In this document: piece by piece, positions 1 through 10,414 of the stretch
Layout of the letters: each line of letters begins with the position of its first letter
How positions within the stretch are numbered: the first letter of the stretch is position 1
Assembly: GCA_009746045.1 (NCBI GenBank)
Contig: RPFO01000670.1
Span: forward strand, 1,633,476 to 1,697,475
Direction: 5' to 3'
Source of the DNA: Mesostigma viride
Taxonomy: Eukaryota > Streptophyta > Mesostigmatophyceae > Mesostigmatales > Mesostigmataceae
Length of the DNA stretch: 64,000 nucleotides
Notes under the pieces: model-generated
Told to the model about the DNA's origin: nothing
Databases searched by the model: none
The model's input: the letters and a program-made list of their open reading frames with translations, nothing else
Position numbers and translations under genes: made by a program

Positions 1-99
1 CACTGACCAGCAAGGGGTCATGTATCATACCTAAAAGGCCTGGCAAGGGGGGGAAGATTATTATGGCTAGGCACTGATTGCAAGGGCCCTCAGTGTAAA

Positions 100-360
100 A
101 CCCTGGAAACCACCGCAGCCGGCCTCACCGCCCAGCTACTAGGCGCTGTGCATGAAGAACGTATATTGCCGCCCAGCCAGCTCCTGAGCACTGGCCCTGC
201 CGACGATGCTCCTTCCACCCAGACCTGCATGGGCGGACATGCTGAAGCACCACACCACCTCCACCACCTAGCTCCGCCGTCGCAGCACAGCTTGAGCAAG
301 CAGCAGACGCTTGACCTCCGCGAGGAGGCCGAGCTCGATGACAAGCGCAGCCTTATAGGT
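100..360 (+). pseudogene. LINE ORF1p-like fragment
   Basis: A short stretch reads as the middle of the ORF1p-like protein seen at 49.4-50.8 kb and (reverse strand) 19.1-20.5 kb: it has the segment around ETTAAGLTAQ, a short proline-rich linker, and the helical LDLREEAELDDKRSL segment that precedes the RNA-binding domain in the other copies. It has no start, no RNA-binding domain and the frame is broken, so it is a decayed copy. The preceding 37-75 region resembles, in inverted orientation, sequence near 50,985-51,020 that flanks the 49-kb copy. Confidence 0.6.
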
Positions 361-489
361 GAGGGTCCCGGCGCGAATTTTTTGGCGCCGAAAAAATTCG
401 TGGTACCCGTCCGTACAGTGAAAAAGTGGTGCACGGTGCGCGCACCCCTACCGGAGCTGGCCATGGCGACGTGCTTTCAGGCAGAGTAG

Positions 490-1204
490 AAAAAGATCTT
501 ATTAGATCGCTCACGGAATGCAGAGAAACTGTGCGAATCTTAATTATATTAAGACGATGAGTTTATGATATTACTTCGTAGCGGAGTTCGTGCCTTTTGC
601 AGTGTCGATGATTTTATTGATGTCCATCGCCACGGGGGTCCAATCTGATGTTTTCGTCGAGAGGAATAAATTAGAATGCACGCTGGCGGCGGTGATTGTC
701 AGGTTTTATGGCCGGGCTTTAATTAGCGTCAAGAATGCGTTTTAAGTGTTATTGGTAAAGCTTTTAAAAAATTGCTGGGTTTCGGCAAGAGTTCCGTCAT
801 GATCCGTAAGACACTTTCCAGGCTCGCGGGATGCGCGTCTTATTATTCCACGGAAGGCTGTTCTTTCTTGCGCAGCTGGGCGAGGGACAATGCCGGTAAT
901 GGTGCGATCGTGTGCTCAGCGTGACCCTATGAATGTTTCGCTTCCTTTATGGGTTATCAACGTACGCACGTTTTCGGCTTCTTTCCGTGCAGTTAGCGCC
1001 AGGTAGAATGCCATTCCGTCCTGCGCATCGCCAGATTCCCGTGGCACCTTTTATAGTGGTTTTTATGTACGTTGCATGGCTGGGACATGTCAAAGCGTGA
1101 GCCGTCATGGCATGACGTCAAGTTGCCAGGGATTAATTGCTGAGTGGTTTCTTGGATGGAGATTGCTAACAGCACTCAGTTTTGTGAGAACATTGAAAAA
1201 GCCT
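490..1204. other. No recognisable gene
   Basis: I see no coding region, RNA gene or repeat that I can support here. The stretch is somewhat richer in A and T than the gene-bearing part of the window. Confidence 0.5.
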
Positions 1205-1330
1205 TTCATACACCCGTTTGCTCACCATAGTCACCAGCATCTTTGTTAAAACAATAAGTAGATGCATACAGACAGGTAGCGGTTACAGAACCGCTATTAA
1301 GAACTCCTTAGGCATGGCTCGCGATTACCC
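1205..1330. repeat. Direct repeat A, copy 1 (126 bp)
   Basis: The same 126 bp recur in the same orientation at 1780-1905, apparently without mismatch. It reads from the motif TTCATACACCCG to GCGATTACCC. No coding function seen. Confidence 0.85.
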
Positions 1331-1367
1331 GCGCAGACCAGGCCACCAAAGAGGGTGGGTGGGTGGG

Positions 1368-1782
1368 ACAAGAAAAAAGACCACAACAATGTCACTACGC
1401 CGCCAAAGTAGTCAAACTGCCCTAGCACGGGGCTGACATCAGCAACCGAGCTTAACTTAACACGCCAACCTGAGAATGTAGCGACACCTACCGTACCACA
1501 AAAACAACAACCAATCAAATACCCTTTCCGAAAGGTTCTAATTATCATTCAACAAACCGGTTCAACAAACCCGGCCCTGTCAAACTTTAAGCATAAGATT
1601 GTTTCGAGATTGTAGCACAATAGGGCCACTGCCCCTACTAACAATTCCAGGTCGCCAGCCATTAGCCAAATCCGGTTACATCTGCCAAACCCGCCCGGTT
1701 CAGCCGACCATCCAGGCGGCTCCCGTGAGCGGCCTTATTCCCCGCCTCACTTCGAGAAACTCTTTTCAAAGAAATCCGATTC
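1368..1782. repeat. Direct repeat B, copy 1 (415 bp)
   Basis: A 415-bp block starting ACAAGAAAAAAGACC that recurs in the same orientation at 2789-3203. The two blocks have equal length and the small reading frames within them are identical, so the duplication is recent. It does not begin with TG or end with CA, so I do not call it an LTR. Confidence 0.85.
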
Positions 1783-1905
1783 ATACACCCGTTTGCTCAC
1801 CATAGTCACCAGCATCTTTGTTAAAACAATAAGTAGATGCATACAGACAGGTAGCGGTTACAGAACCGCTATTAAGAACTCCTTAGGCATGGCTCGCGAT
1901 TACCC
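1780..1905. repeat. Direct repeat A, copy 2 (126 bp)
   Basis: Second copy of the 126-bp repeat at 1205-1330. It abuts the end of repeat B copy 1, so the order along the sequence is A, B, A, unique spacer, B. Confidence 0.85.
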
Positions 1906-2788
1906 AACCTCCCCTTCCTGGCCCTCCGGTCCGCTAAAGAAGCACCATTTCCTTTCCCGTCAAAAGCTGTCCTGTCGCGATGGGCGCTCTCCGTTGCCAG
2001 AAAACAGATTTAATTCCCAGCGACTGTGAATGCACAAAAATTCATGCACTGTCAATCGACACAGCTCGCATTTTTGACCCCACTCGGGGGCCCCCGCTGA
2101 CCTCGTTGCCGACCTCTTCTCTGGTCCGCTAAGGGGTGCTGTCGCGGAACACAAAGTCAAAGCAAAAGCTGCTGACTGGCGCCGCTGATTCCAGCCGACG
2201 CCCAGTTTACAACTTTTTTGAAGAGCAACCAACCTAGTGCCGAGCACATAAACACTCCTTCCGTACAAAAAAGTGGAAATACCACTGATTACGAAATCAA
2301 GTTGGCTTTCAGCCCTTGCCTCCTGCGCCGAGGCTCCGTGTCCCACAACGGTGACTTAAATTTTTTACCCCCCCGAGCCGCGGCGGCCCTCAAGCCAAGC
2401 CCAACCCGGAATGCAAGCATTTCCAGGTACGAGACAACTCAAAGGCAGGCCAGCCTGCCGACAGCCCAACCCGAGGCGCAAGCATCCCCAGGTACGGAAC
2501 CATTAAGCAAGCTAGCCCTTGCCCAACCCGGCCAGCTGGCCGTTTCTTTCAAACAAACCAGCCATTAAATAATGCATCAGCCCCCGCTTCGCATTTAAAC
2601 CCCGATCACCCGGACATTAATTCCGGGCCAGTGGCAGCCATGAATCCCAACCGCCTTAAGCAGCCAGGGATCATGGATGCCGGAAATTTGGTTAACAAAT
2701 TTTAGCCCCGCACCCATGCTGAGCGCAAGGCTGGTGAGGCACTTCTTGTACCGCCATAGCCTCAGCCGTCGGCGCTCAGCCAACGTTT

Positions 2789-3203
2789 ACAAGAAAAAAG
2801 ACCACAACAATGTCACTACGCCGCCAAAGTAGTCAAACTGCCCTAGCACGGGGCTGACATCAGCAACCGAGCTTAACTTAACACGCCAACCTGAGAATGT
2901 AGCGACACCTACCGTACCACAAAAACAACAACCAATCAAATACCCTTTCCGAAAGGTTCTAATTATCATTCAACAAACCGGTTCAACAAACCCGGCCCTG
3001 TCAAACTTTAAGCATAAGATTGTTTCGAGATTGTAGCACAATAGGGCCACTGCCCCTACTAACAATTCCAGGTCGCCAGCCATTAGCCAAATCCGGTTAC
3101 ATCTGCCAAACCCGCCCGGTTCAGCCGACCATCCAGGCGGCTCCCGTGAGCGGCCTTATTCCCCGCCTCACTTCGAGAAACTCTTTTCAAAGAAATCCGA
3201 TTC
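2789..3203. repeat. Direct repeat B, copy 2 (415 bp)
   Basis: Second copy of the 415-bp repeat at 1368-1782. The roughly 0.9-kb spacer 1906-2788 between them has no recognised gene. Confidence 0.85.
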
Positions 3204-3414
3204 TTAGCAGCGGCTTCATTGCACATGGTTAGAGGCTCACAAGCTTGAGTTTGTTTCTTGGCAAACAATTGCGCTGGAAAGAAATGCGGCAGTGGTTGTT
3301 CTGAGGGGCATACTGCATGCATGGGTGGAACTGCACGTAGGTAGACTAGGGGTTATCGCTGTCTCATTGGCCTTTCTCCCACTGAAATGGGAGAGTCCTG
3401 ATTCATATGCTAGC

Positions 3415-4389
3415 CAGTGACTGGCCATACGCGATACGCATCGTATACGCGGCCCCAGGTGTATAATGTATAATACGCGGTGTATAATGTACTATTATTA
3501 CGCTGATCGTACGCTAACCGTTGAAAACCCCCTTTTTTGGCATGATTTTGAGGGGTTTTCAACATTCTGAGCAACCAAGCATAGTCTGCTGGTGTTTTTG
3601 CCATACCTAAATTGCCTATACATTTGGTAGACTAGCCCCGAGGTGTTACTGGCATGAGCGGACACCCAGTTAGAGGCGTCGGTTTCTACAACGTCTGCCG
3701 CCCGCACATCAGCCTGCTTCTTGGCGTCACTAGTCGCCTTCCTCTTCCTGGTATTGCTTTCCTTCTCCGCCTGCTCGACCAGCAGCCTGTAACGGAGTAC
3801 TCCATCATCCACGTTTCTAGTAGTTATTTGTCTGCTGCCCATTCTTGAGGATGCGCTCTTTGCTATAATGTATGTCCAGACAGTTTCGGATGTGGCCTCT
3901 TCTTCATCAGGCCGCACATCATCATCGTGTTCCATTGACTCCTCATTCGTGTCAGCCATGCATGCCGGCCTGAATGTCGATATGCTACGATATAGGTGCC
4001 AGACGACCACGACGTTGCTGGCACACCTTATCAGTTATCACCTTCTGGATGATGAATCTTCAGGCTTCCCGCCTTCACATTCCCGCCTTCACAAGTCACA
4101 ATGATCGAACGCGCTTTTAGCTTTAGTGCATCATACACTAGCTAGCTCATCACACAATTATTTGTTCCTAGGTACTACAGGTCGGCGCGCCGCAGTCTAG
4201 GCAAGCAACGCGGGCTGTAAAATGATGCCAAAACCCACCTCGTAAGCCAAAAATACGCGAAAATACGCGAAAATACGCAAAAATACGCGGCGCGTATGAA
4301 AGTACCCGGCCCATTTTCATACGCGCCGCTCGCGTATCGCGAATAATACACATCATACGGCGTGTAATACGGCGTATGGCCAGTCACTG
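3415..4389. mobile_element. Non-autonomous hAT-like element
   Basis: The left end begins CAGTGACTGGCCATACGC and the right end is its inverted counterpart (ending in GCCAGTCACTG), giving an element of 975 bp with imperfect terminal inverted repeats. Both subterminal regions are full of short TACGCG and ATACGC motifs, as expected for transposase-binding subterminal repeats. The flanking octamers (ATGCTAGC and TTGCTGGT) agree at only five of eight bases, so the target duplication is doubtful. CAGTG-type ends suggest the hAT superfamily; no transposase is present. Confidence 0.6.
3498..4010 (-). CDS. Hypothetical ORF inside the 3.4-kb hAT-like element
   Basis: An open frame of 170 codons on the minus strand lies wholly within the inverted-repeat element. 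After an alternative methionine the protein is acidic (MEHDDDVRPDEEE), followed by a segment containing VWTYIIAKSAS and a basic stretch with NTRKRKATSDAKK that could serve as a nuclear localisation signal. I do not recognise a catalytic domain or a complete zinc finger, and there is no RNase-H-like DDE core. It may be a remnant of the amino-terminal DNA-binding part of a transposase or chance coding; spliced expression is unknown. Confidence 0.3.
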   Translation of the reverse strand: MVVWHLYRSISTFRPACMADTNEESMEHDDDVRPDEEEATSETVWTYIIAKSASSRMGSRQITTRNVDDGVLRYRLLVEQAEKESNTRKRKATSDAKKQADVRAADVVETDASNWVSAHASNTSGLVYQMYRQFRYGKNTSRLCLVAQNVENPSKSCQKRGFSTVSVRSA

Positions 4390-4938
4390 TTGCTGGTAGC
4401 TTCGTAGGCTTTCTTACTTAATTCTGTGTTCCGCGGAATCTCAGGTTTGGGCAGCTAGCGTTTTCACGTTTGTTGCTAATCCTGACGACAATGTAAGATC
4501 GGTTGATATTAGTTAGTTTCGGCTACTTCCTCTAGGTTTGTACGTCACAACTAACACTACAACCAGATTCCAGCCGTGGTCAACCTGCCTACTTCGGCGA
4601 TACTAGAATACCGCGTAGGTCCGTGCGCGTAGTACTCCTGCGCACTTCTAAAGGTCTAGTGCATGCAGACTTGAGTCATCTTCTATAGATTCAGCAATAT
4701 CGGACATATTGGCACCCCTCTCCGGTAAAGAGGTTTTTCGCAGTTGGGCTGTTTCAAAACGTTAAGTGAGATGCCTTCCGGATCAGGAGACTCACACAGC
4801 CACGAAATCATGCCAAAGGTCCTATGTTCGATTCCTTGCTGGTAGCTTCTAGGCTTTCTTACTTTCTGTGTTCCGCGGAATCTAAGTCAGATAATTTGGG
4901 CAGCTAGCGTTTTCACGTTTGTTGCTTTCTGACGACAA
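4390..4938. repeat. About 100-bp direct repeat flanking a B-box-like site
   Basis: The sequence from about 4390 (TTGCTGGTAGCTTC) to about 4493 recurs in slightly diverged form at about 4836-4938. Immediately before the second copy is GTTCGATTCC (about 4827), which fits the internal B box of an RNA polymerase III promoter as in tRNA-derived SINEs. No A box or tRNA fold is convincing, so this is only a candidate SINE. Confidence 0.5.
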
Positions 4939-4976
4939 TGATACATGAGTCATGGTAATGCAGGTGCACTTTGTGC

Positions 4977-5115
4977 ACCCAGAGAGAGCAGGTGGCGATT
5001 TACACCCTACCTACCCTTGCAGGAAGTAGTCCAGGATATATTAAAAGCCATATGCCCCATCTCAGGGATATGTGCTACATGTACTCCCAACGGAGATATG
5101 CATGTTCCAGTTTGA
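4977..5115. repeat. Dispersed repeat family R5, copy 1
   Basis: This stretch, with the landmarks CCTTGCAGGAAGTAG and ACTCCCAACGGAG, matches sequence at 51,100-51,200 in the same orientation and at about 15,250-15,370 in inverse orientation; a shorter inverse match lies near 48,165-48,240. It is one member of a repeat family that accompanies the ORF1p-like elements. Confidence 0.7.
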
Positions 5116-5189
5116 GTTAATTTACTCTACGCGCGTGTAAACATGACATGCAACACGATAATGCATGATATATATAACAGACCGCCCTG

Positions 5190-5545
5190 TGGTCGGCCCG
5201 CACGTGGTCCTCGTATAATTGGCGGCAGCGCCTGCATGTCACTCGCCTCACTCGCACCGTAGCGGATGTGTTATTCCGCCGCACCCGGGCCGACTTTGTC
5301 GCGACCCATGCGGTCTACTATCCCTTCCAGGCCTGCATGGTGGGCCGGCAGCGCTGTTGCTGCGTGTAGTTTTGTAATGTATAGTAAGTAGTTGTACCTT
5401 GTGCAGCTGGCGAGATCCTTGGATGTCCGTGTCAGATTACTATTAATTTCTTCAGGGTTATTCTCCCAGTTATCGGGTTTTTCCTTATGTTGCATGCCTA
5501 TCTCACCTCCGTAATCTATCATGCATTCTCAATGAATATATATAA
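5190..5545 (+). pseudogene. LINE 3' end fragment
   Basis: The first 100 bases encode a remnant WRQRLHVTRLTRTVADVLF, the type of carboxy-terminal segment found after the reverse transcriptase of non-LTR retrotransposons. The whole 350 bp matches, in inverse orientation, the sequence at about 51,995-52,310, which lies directly downstream of another LINE fragment; a short piece of the same tail also appears at about 40,865-40,925. So this is a 5'-truncated LINE 3' end in plus orientation. Confidence 0.6.
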
Positions 5546-5676
5546 CAAGCTCAGAACTTTTTCGTCTGAGCCCCAAATTTAGTCGGGCTACTTGCATGAT
5601 GCATCAGATGCGTCTTTTCAAGACGCATCTGCTAACTAGTATATAATCGGTTACTTACGGCTGTAACAACGCAGCA

Positions 5677-5895
5677 ATGATTTTGACAATGCCACCAAAA
5701 CGCAGCCTCGACAAACCATTCGAGCTGCTGTCGGCATTCCCGTCGACAGCAGCACGTGCTACATTAACTCCTGCGCGCCCGCCGGACGCCAACCCTCTTG
5801 CGCTGATCCCAGCTCTTCCCCCCGGTCTGCCTCCCTTGACGCAATGCTCCACACCAAATTCGTCGCCTCGGCCATTCGATCCAAGAAAACCCGAG
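5677..5895 (+). pseudogene. ORF1p-like gene, 5' part (interrupted by LTR element)
   Basis: An open frame starts at 5677 (a second ATG, giving MPPKRSLDKPFELL, follows at once) and runs proline-rich until it is cut at 5895 by the 5' LTR. The frame resumes directly after the 3' LTR at 14,589 (ELPIPNGMSAASAPAS), so the LTR element landed inside this gene. The organisation (basic short N-terminus, low-complexity proline/alanine stretch, then a predicted helical segment) is like that of the ORF1p-like proteins at 19-20 kb and 49-51 kb. The upstream 5,560-5,676 region also resembles their leader. Confidence 0.55.
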
Positions 5896-6561
5896 TGTTG
5901 CGTGCCGGCCCTTTAGGACGGACGCAACAATGGAATAAATTATATACTTTGGCTTGTTGTCATAGTCCGTAGGACTTTGGGACTTATTTCGGGACTTAAT
6001 TTGGGAATCGTCCCTTAGTCAGGACTTTTGTATGGAACTATGATAGTTTGTGTGATTCGGGCCAGTTATTTTGGGCCTAGGTTGTTGTATGCGATCTTCT
6101 AGGGGCCGGTGCAGTCGCGCCGCGCTGCGTACTTTATAGCTGGTTGAGATATTGTACTCAGGCGTGGATTCTGTAGGCGAGGGTCGATGTCGACCCGAGA
6201 TCTTGTGTGGACTGCATGCTTGGGAAGATCGGCGCCATGTCGGCGCCCTTTGCATGCCAGCTTAGTGGCAGACCTAGGTGAAATTGGTCCGAGGACGAGA
6301 GTCTCGTCCTCTTGGTTTGATGAATGTAAAGTGCGATGACGCCTTCATATTAAACCTGGGGCAACTATCCATTTGTAATTGGTCTTGCTAGCCATTATAA
6401 GTGTGTATTAATTAGCTTGGCATCAAGTCGCGGTGCCAGATATCTCACGACCCCAGTCGTGAAGCGCAATCTGCATTAGGCCACCTTGATTATTCCTAAT
6501 TCCGGCATGGAGGATCTTTCGCTACGTCACTCAGGCTAGGGACCTGGGTTGGCACGTAACA
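5896..6561 (+). repeat. 5' LTR (666 bp)
   Basis: Read side by side with 13,923-14,588, I found no difference over 666 bp. The LTR has the canonical TG...CA ends. It includes palindromic motifs (for example GGTCGATGTCGACC near 6181 and GAGGACGAGAGTCTCGTCCTC near 6291). Confidence 0.95.
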
Positions 6562-6562
6562 C

Positions 6563-6575
6563 TGGTTATCGGAGG
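6563..6575 (+). promoter_or_regulatory. Candidate primer-binding site
   Basis: TGGTTATCGGAGG starts two bases after the end of the 5' LTR. It resembles the common initiator-methionine tRNA primer site TGGTATCAGAGC with one insertion and one change. This is the expected position; the pairing tRNA was not checked. Confidence 0.5.
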
Positions 6576-7830
6576 TAAAATGTGCTGGAGAGGTTAGCTA
6601 ACGCTCGCGGAGAGAGCTAGTGTAGCCAGTTAGGATAGCAAGGCGGTGCTTAGTGTAGATAGAGGTTCCGGTATTCAACGATTGATGACTGGTCGGCGGC
6701 AGCCCGTAAAGGGATTCAACGACGACCTCGGCAGCAAGCGGCAGTCCGGGATACTCGGCGGGGCTAGTAATAGCCCTGTGGTGAGGTGCCATAGGCAGTA
6801 GCGGCCATTACCCCTGCTTTCAACGACTTCTAGTGGCGGTAGAGCTCCGGCTTTCAACAACACTCGACGGCGGCCAGCCCAGGGGTTTTCAACGACATTG
6901 GTTATGGTACGTCCCCTAGTTTAGTGCTCTTTACTTAAACGCTTGCTTTCTTCCCGGGACTGCACGCGTAGAAGGGGTTTATGTTTAATGTTGTGCTCTC
7001 TGTAGGCGTTTCCATGTTGTTTGAGAGATGTGGGGGCCGCGGAGGCACCCATCGTTGTGTGACCTGCAACGGGTCTTGGGGTAGGTACCGTCGGGCTGTG
7101 GCCGATTATGTTTGACGGTGCTTACCTCTGTGAGCCCCGCGGAGGGGACCAGTGTACTGTGCCCTTGTTCGCGTAGAGCTTGGGCGTGTGTTGTGTTAGA
7201 GTCCGTCCTCCTCCCTCGTTGCGTTTATCACTGCACTTAGAGGTATCCTTGGGGATCCCTTTTCCTTTCTGTCTTGCAAGCTTCTGCCAGCCCTTTTCTT
7301 CTTCTCGCCAGCGTATGATAGACTACTACGCAATATGTCTTTGAAAGGAAAGCGAAGGATAAATAAGGGTGGGCAGTCGGGATTTCCATACTATGCAGTA
7401 GCCCATGAAGGGGGTGAGGGTAGACCAGCCATATTTTATAGTTGGAAGACGTGTGAAGAGTATATCAAAGATAAGATAATGTCTAGGGTTCTAATGCTAG
7501 ATGGAAGGGGTTTGATAACATCATAGATGCAGATAGGTTTGTTAGGGAGCACATGCCATTGCCAGAGGGTCTGCACACCACTCGTGAATGCTCTAAGCCA
7601 CCCACGCACAGCAAGGGAGACAGCAGTCAGGAGGTGGGGACCGCAGTTACAGTTACCTTCTCCCAGCTGACCATTGGCTCTAGCAGACAATAGAGGGGAT
7701 TATTACTACTAGGGAATAGTACTAGGTCCTATATATATAGATATATAGTACGTGGTTGCTCTCTTTCTCTCTCTCTCTCTCTCTCACTGGGGAGGTGTTG
7801 CCTGCTGTGTAAGGTATCGGTACGAGCATC
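6576..7830 (+). other. Leader of the LTR element
   Basis: About 1.25 kb without a convincing coding region, containing several copies of a TTTCAACGAC motif (near 6,711, 6,820, 6,853 and 6,886) and a CT dinucleotide run at about 7,763-7,785 close to the Gag start. It would be the packaged 5' leader of the transcript. Confidence 0.5.
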
Positions 7831-9432
7831 ATGCCACGAAGACGGAGAGAACCTGTCAACAGAGAGATAGAACAGGTAGACAACCACGAGCAAGGTATAG
7901 AGGTGGTAGAGGTACCACCGCACGTCCAAGTAGGGACAGGTAGAGGTGAGGTCATGGAGAGACCTGCGGAAGGCTCCCCACGATCTAGAGACCAGGGCCG
8001 CAGAGATTCATCAGATGAAGACAGTCCAGACTCCAGGGTGGAACAAGGGGGGGACGGGCGCAGCCAGGAGATGCTCCAGCAGGGTTTCCAGCAGCAGCAA
8101 CGGCAGCAGCAGCAACAGCAGCCGCAGGGTTTCCAGCAGCAGCAACGGCGGCAGCAGCAGCAGCAGCAGCAGCAGGGTTTCCAGCAGCAGCAGCAGCAGC
8201 AGCGGCAGCAGCAGCAACCGCAGCAGCAGCAGCAGCAGCTACCGCAGCAGCAGCAGCAGCAGCAACCGCAGCAGCAACTGCAGCAACCTCGGGGGCAGAG
8301 CAGCAGCATGGTTCACTCGCCAGCGGTCGTCAGCAACCTGAATTTCAGCAGAGTGGCCTTGGATGGCCCGGGGTATGAACACCCCTCGTCGGTACAGGTG
8401 CGGCGGACGCACGGTACGCCGACCAGATCCGGATCTCTCCCCCGGTCGCAGCCTCCAACCTTCGGCTCCATCGCCTACCGGGAGGTCGGTGGGCCCAAGC
8501 CTAATACGGTGAAGGCCCCACCGATGCCCACGTTCAAGAATGTTCCCAAGCTGCACGCGGACATGAAACCGCGGGAGATTGACGAATGGGGGCGCATGTG
8601 GCAACAGCAGTATACCGTCTGGTGTAACCATCACAGTTGGGAACTGGCCACCTGCGATCTCATCCCGCATGTCGTTAACACCTGCATGGACCCCTCGGTG
8701 GTGAGCATCCTAAATTGTGAGAGCATCGCATCCCAATCGTACCCGCAAACCGTGGAGGAGCTGATGGACCGGGTGCGCTGCAAGCTGGTGCCCCCAGATG
8801 TTGTAATCCACGAGCGACTCGCATTCGGCAAGCTGCGCCAGGGAGCCACTCCGTACCGCGAGTTCCTATCCAAGTTTGAGTCCAGCGCCGCCTACCTGAC
8901 AGACATGACCTGGTACGAGTACAAGATCCGGTTCATTGAGGCCCTCAGTCCCGAGCTGCCGGATGAGGTACTGAAGCACTACGCTGAGGTCCCCTGGGAT
9001 GAGTGGGATATCCTGAAAATCCAGCGGTATCTTCTGCAGGTGGCCGACGTCGTGGCTCGCGGGCGCGCACCATCGGTGCGTCGTTTCTTCCGATCAGGTC
9101 CCCCGCACGACGGCGAGGGGAACGATGACTCCCCTGATGACCTGGAGGACGGGAACGCTGACCATGGCCTCAACGCCATCGACGCGAGTAAAGCCCGTTG
9201 CTTCATGTGCTTTGAGGTGGGTCACCTCAGGCGCGACTGCCCCAAACTCCGTAGCAGGCACGCTGGACGTGGCACGGGGGAGACCGAGCCCAGGTTTTCA
9301 GGCCCGGCGTTCGGCAGTCGCCCGGACTCCTCCGGCCCAAGGGACAAGCCCCGCAACGCGGACGAGCGGGCGCCAGCAGGCCCGGCAGTTCACGACTCAG
9401 CACCAACAGCCGCGGCCGCCAGCGATTCATGA
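7831..9432 (+). CDS. Gag polyprotein of the LTR element
   Basis: A single open frame of 533 residues. Residues 1-80 are charged; about 85-155 are glutamine-rich, encoded by CAG/CAA arrays interrupted by repeated GFQQQQ units; about 225-385 read like a retrotransposon Gag core (conserved tryptophans and the helical segment with LAFGKLRQGATPYREFL and IRFIEALSPELPDEVL). A CCHC zinc knuckle lies at residues 457-470 (C-x2-C-x4-H-x4-C, CFMCFEVGHLRRDC), followed by a disordered tail. Gag would package the element's RNA into cytoplasmic particles. The start at 7831 precedes all these domains. The frame is intact although the downstream protease is broken. The length of the glutamine tract probably varies between copies. 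Confidence 0.9.
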   Translation: MPRRRREPVNREIEQVDNHEQGIEVVEVPPHVQVGTGRGEVMERPAEGSPRSRDQGRRDSSDEDSPDSRVEQGGDGRSQEMLQQGFQQQQRQQQQQQPQGFQQQQRRQQQQQQQQGFQQQQQQQRQQQQPQQQQQQLPQQQQQQQPQQQLQQPRGQSSSMVHSPAVVSNLNFSRVALDGPGYEHPSSVQVRRTHGTPTRSGSLPRSQPPTFGSIAYREVGGPKPNTVKAPPMPTFKNVPKLHADMKPREIDEWGRMWQQQYTVWCNHHSWELATCDLIPHVVNTCMDPSVVSILNCESIASQSYPQTVEELMDRVRCKLVPPDVVIHERLAFGKLRQGATPYREFLSKFESSAAYLTDMTWYEYKIRFIEALSPELPDEVLKHYAEVPWDEWDILKIQRYLLQVADVVARGRAPSVRRFFRSGPPHDGEGNDDSPDDLEDGNADHGLNAIDASKARCFMCFEVGHLRRDCPKLRSRHAGRGTGETEPRFSGPAFGSRPDSSGPRDKPRNADERAPAGPAVHDSAPTAAAASDS

Positions 9433-9582
9433 GTTCTACCAAGGGCGTGCTGCGCGCGGTCATTGAGATCGAGGCTCACTGGCTAGCCTCCGGACAAAGT
9501 GCGACCTTTGAGTCACCAGCAGTGGCCGGTTACGAGTTTGCCGCTGGAAGAATACTATAATATATATAGTATTCTTCTTCAT

Positions 9583-9680
9583 GACATGGCTCTTTATATA
9601 GGTTTATAGCTGGGCGTTTGCTTTGGTTTGAGTGATTTCACTCTGCTGTAAGTAATTATATTTTTAATATATATAATATT
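9583..9680. repeat. Dispersed repeat shared with 53.2 kb
   Basis: About 95 bp (GACATGGCTCT ... AATTATATTTTTAATATATA) inside the LTR element recur nearly exactly at 53,216-53,312, outside it. One copy is therefore a piece of a second, related element or a small inserted element. Confidence 0.7.
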
Positions 9681-10066
9681 ATATCAGTATATTTAACTAA
9701 TAATTATATTTTAATAATATGTTCAGTCCAGTGCGCTTTTCCAGTCCTAGTGGCTGGCCACCTTAGCCATTCTGAGAATGCCCACCTGTGTAAGGCAAGG
9801 GGGGGTGTCTGTTTTGCCCCACATCTGTACCAAATACCAAGGGTGCATTGGTCCTGCACAGTAGCAGGTCACCCTGTTCTCATGCTATCAGCAGTAAGGG
9901 GGGTGTTTGGAATAATGCACTGACCCCATGCGCAGACGCCGATGGCGGTAATGGGAAATTACTATTAGGCGTCTAGCACTAGTGGTTTTATATAGGGTAC
10001 CGTTGGCGGTAATGGGATATTATATTAGAATGTAATAATATATTGAGATACGGCCAACCAACCGTC

Positions 10067-10320
10067 ATGGATGTCAAGTTTTTGGTCGACACAGGCGCTT
10101 CCACATCCTTCATCAACGCGGCACTGGTGCGTCGGCTGGGCCTGACGCCCAGCCCCCACACCGGACGGCCGTGCTTCTGACCCACCCGGATGGTCGCCAA
10201 CACCAATCGCCCGGTCTGGCAGATATCAAAGGTGTGCTGCAAGGCACCCCGTTCGACCTGGCTGCGACCATCGCACCGCTGGGCGCAGCGGACACCATCA
10301 TTGGGCTCGACTTTGGACGC
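10067..10320 (+). pseudogene. Retropepsin (aspartic protease), frameshifted
   Basis: The first frame (10,067-10,180) encodes KFLVDTGASTSFI, the active-site loop DTGA with the usual hydrophobic beta strand before it, and then stops. In another frame, about 10,190-10,320 encodes GVLQGTPFDLAATI and DTIIGLDFGR, the second half of a retropepsin with its ILGxD-type strand. The two halves are homologous to one protease but need a frameshift near 10,180. The protease would process Gag; this copy cannot make it as a single chain. Just downstream, no conserved reverse-transcriptase motif is readable. Confidence 0.7.
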
Positions 10321-10414
10321 GCAGGATGTGGACATTCGCGTGCGCCGGCGAGTGGTTTGGCTTCCCGATGGTTCCTTTTGGTGCCCTGACAGCGAGTATA
10401 GGGCACATAGCATT

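Noticed and set aside
1368-3203. Short LTR (TRIM) element from repeats B and B
   Set aside because: No TG...CA ends, no primer-binding site, no polypurine tract, no target duplication.
7722-8309. Cysteine-rich and leucine-rich minus-strand frames
   Set aside because: Antisense of the CAG/glutamine tract of Gag.
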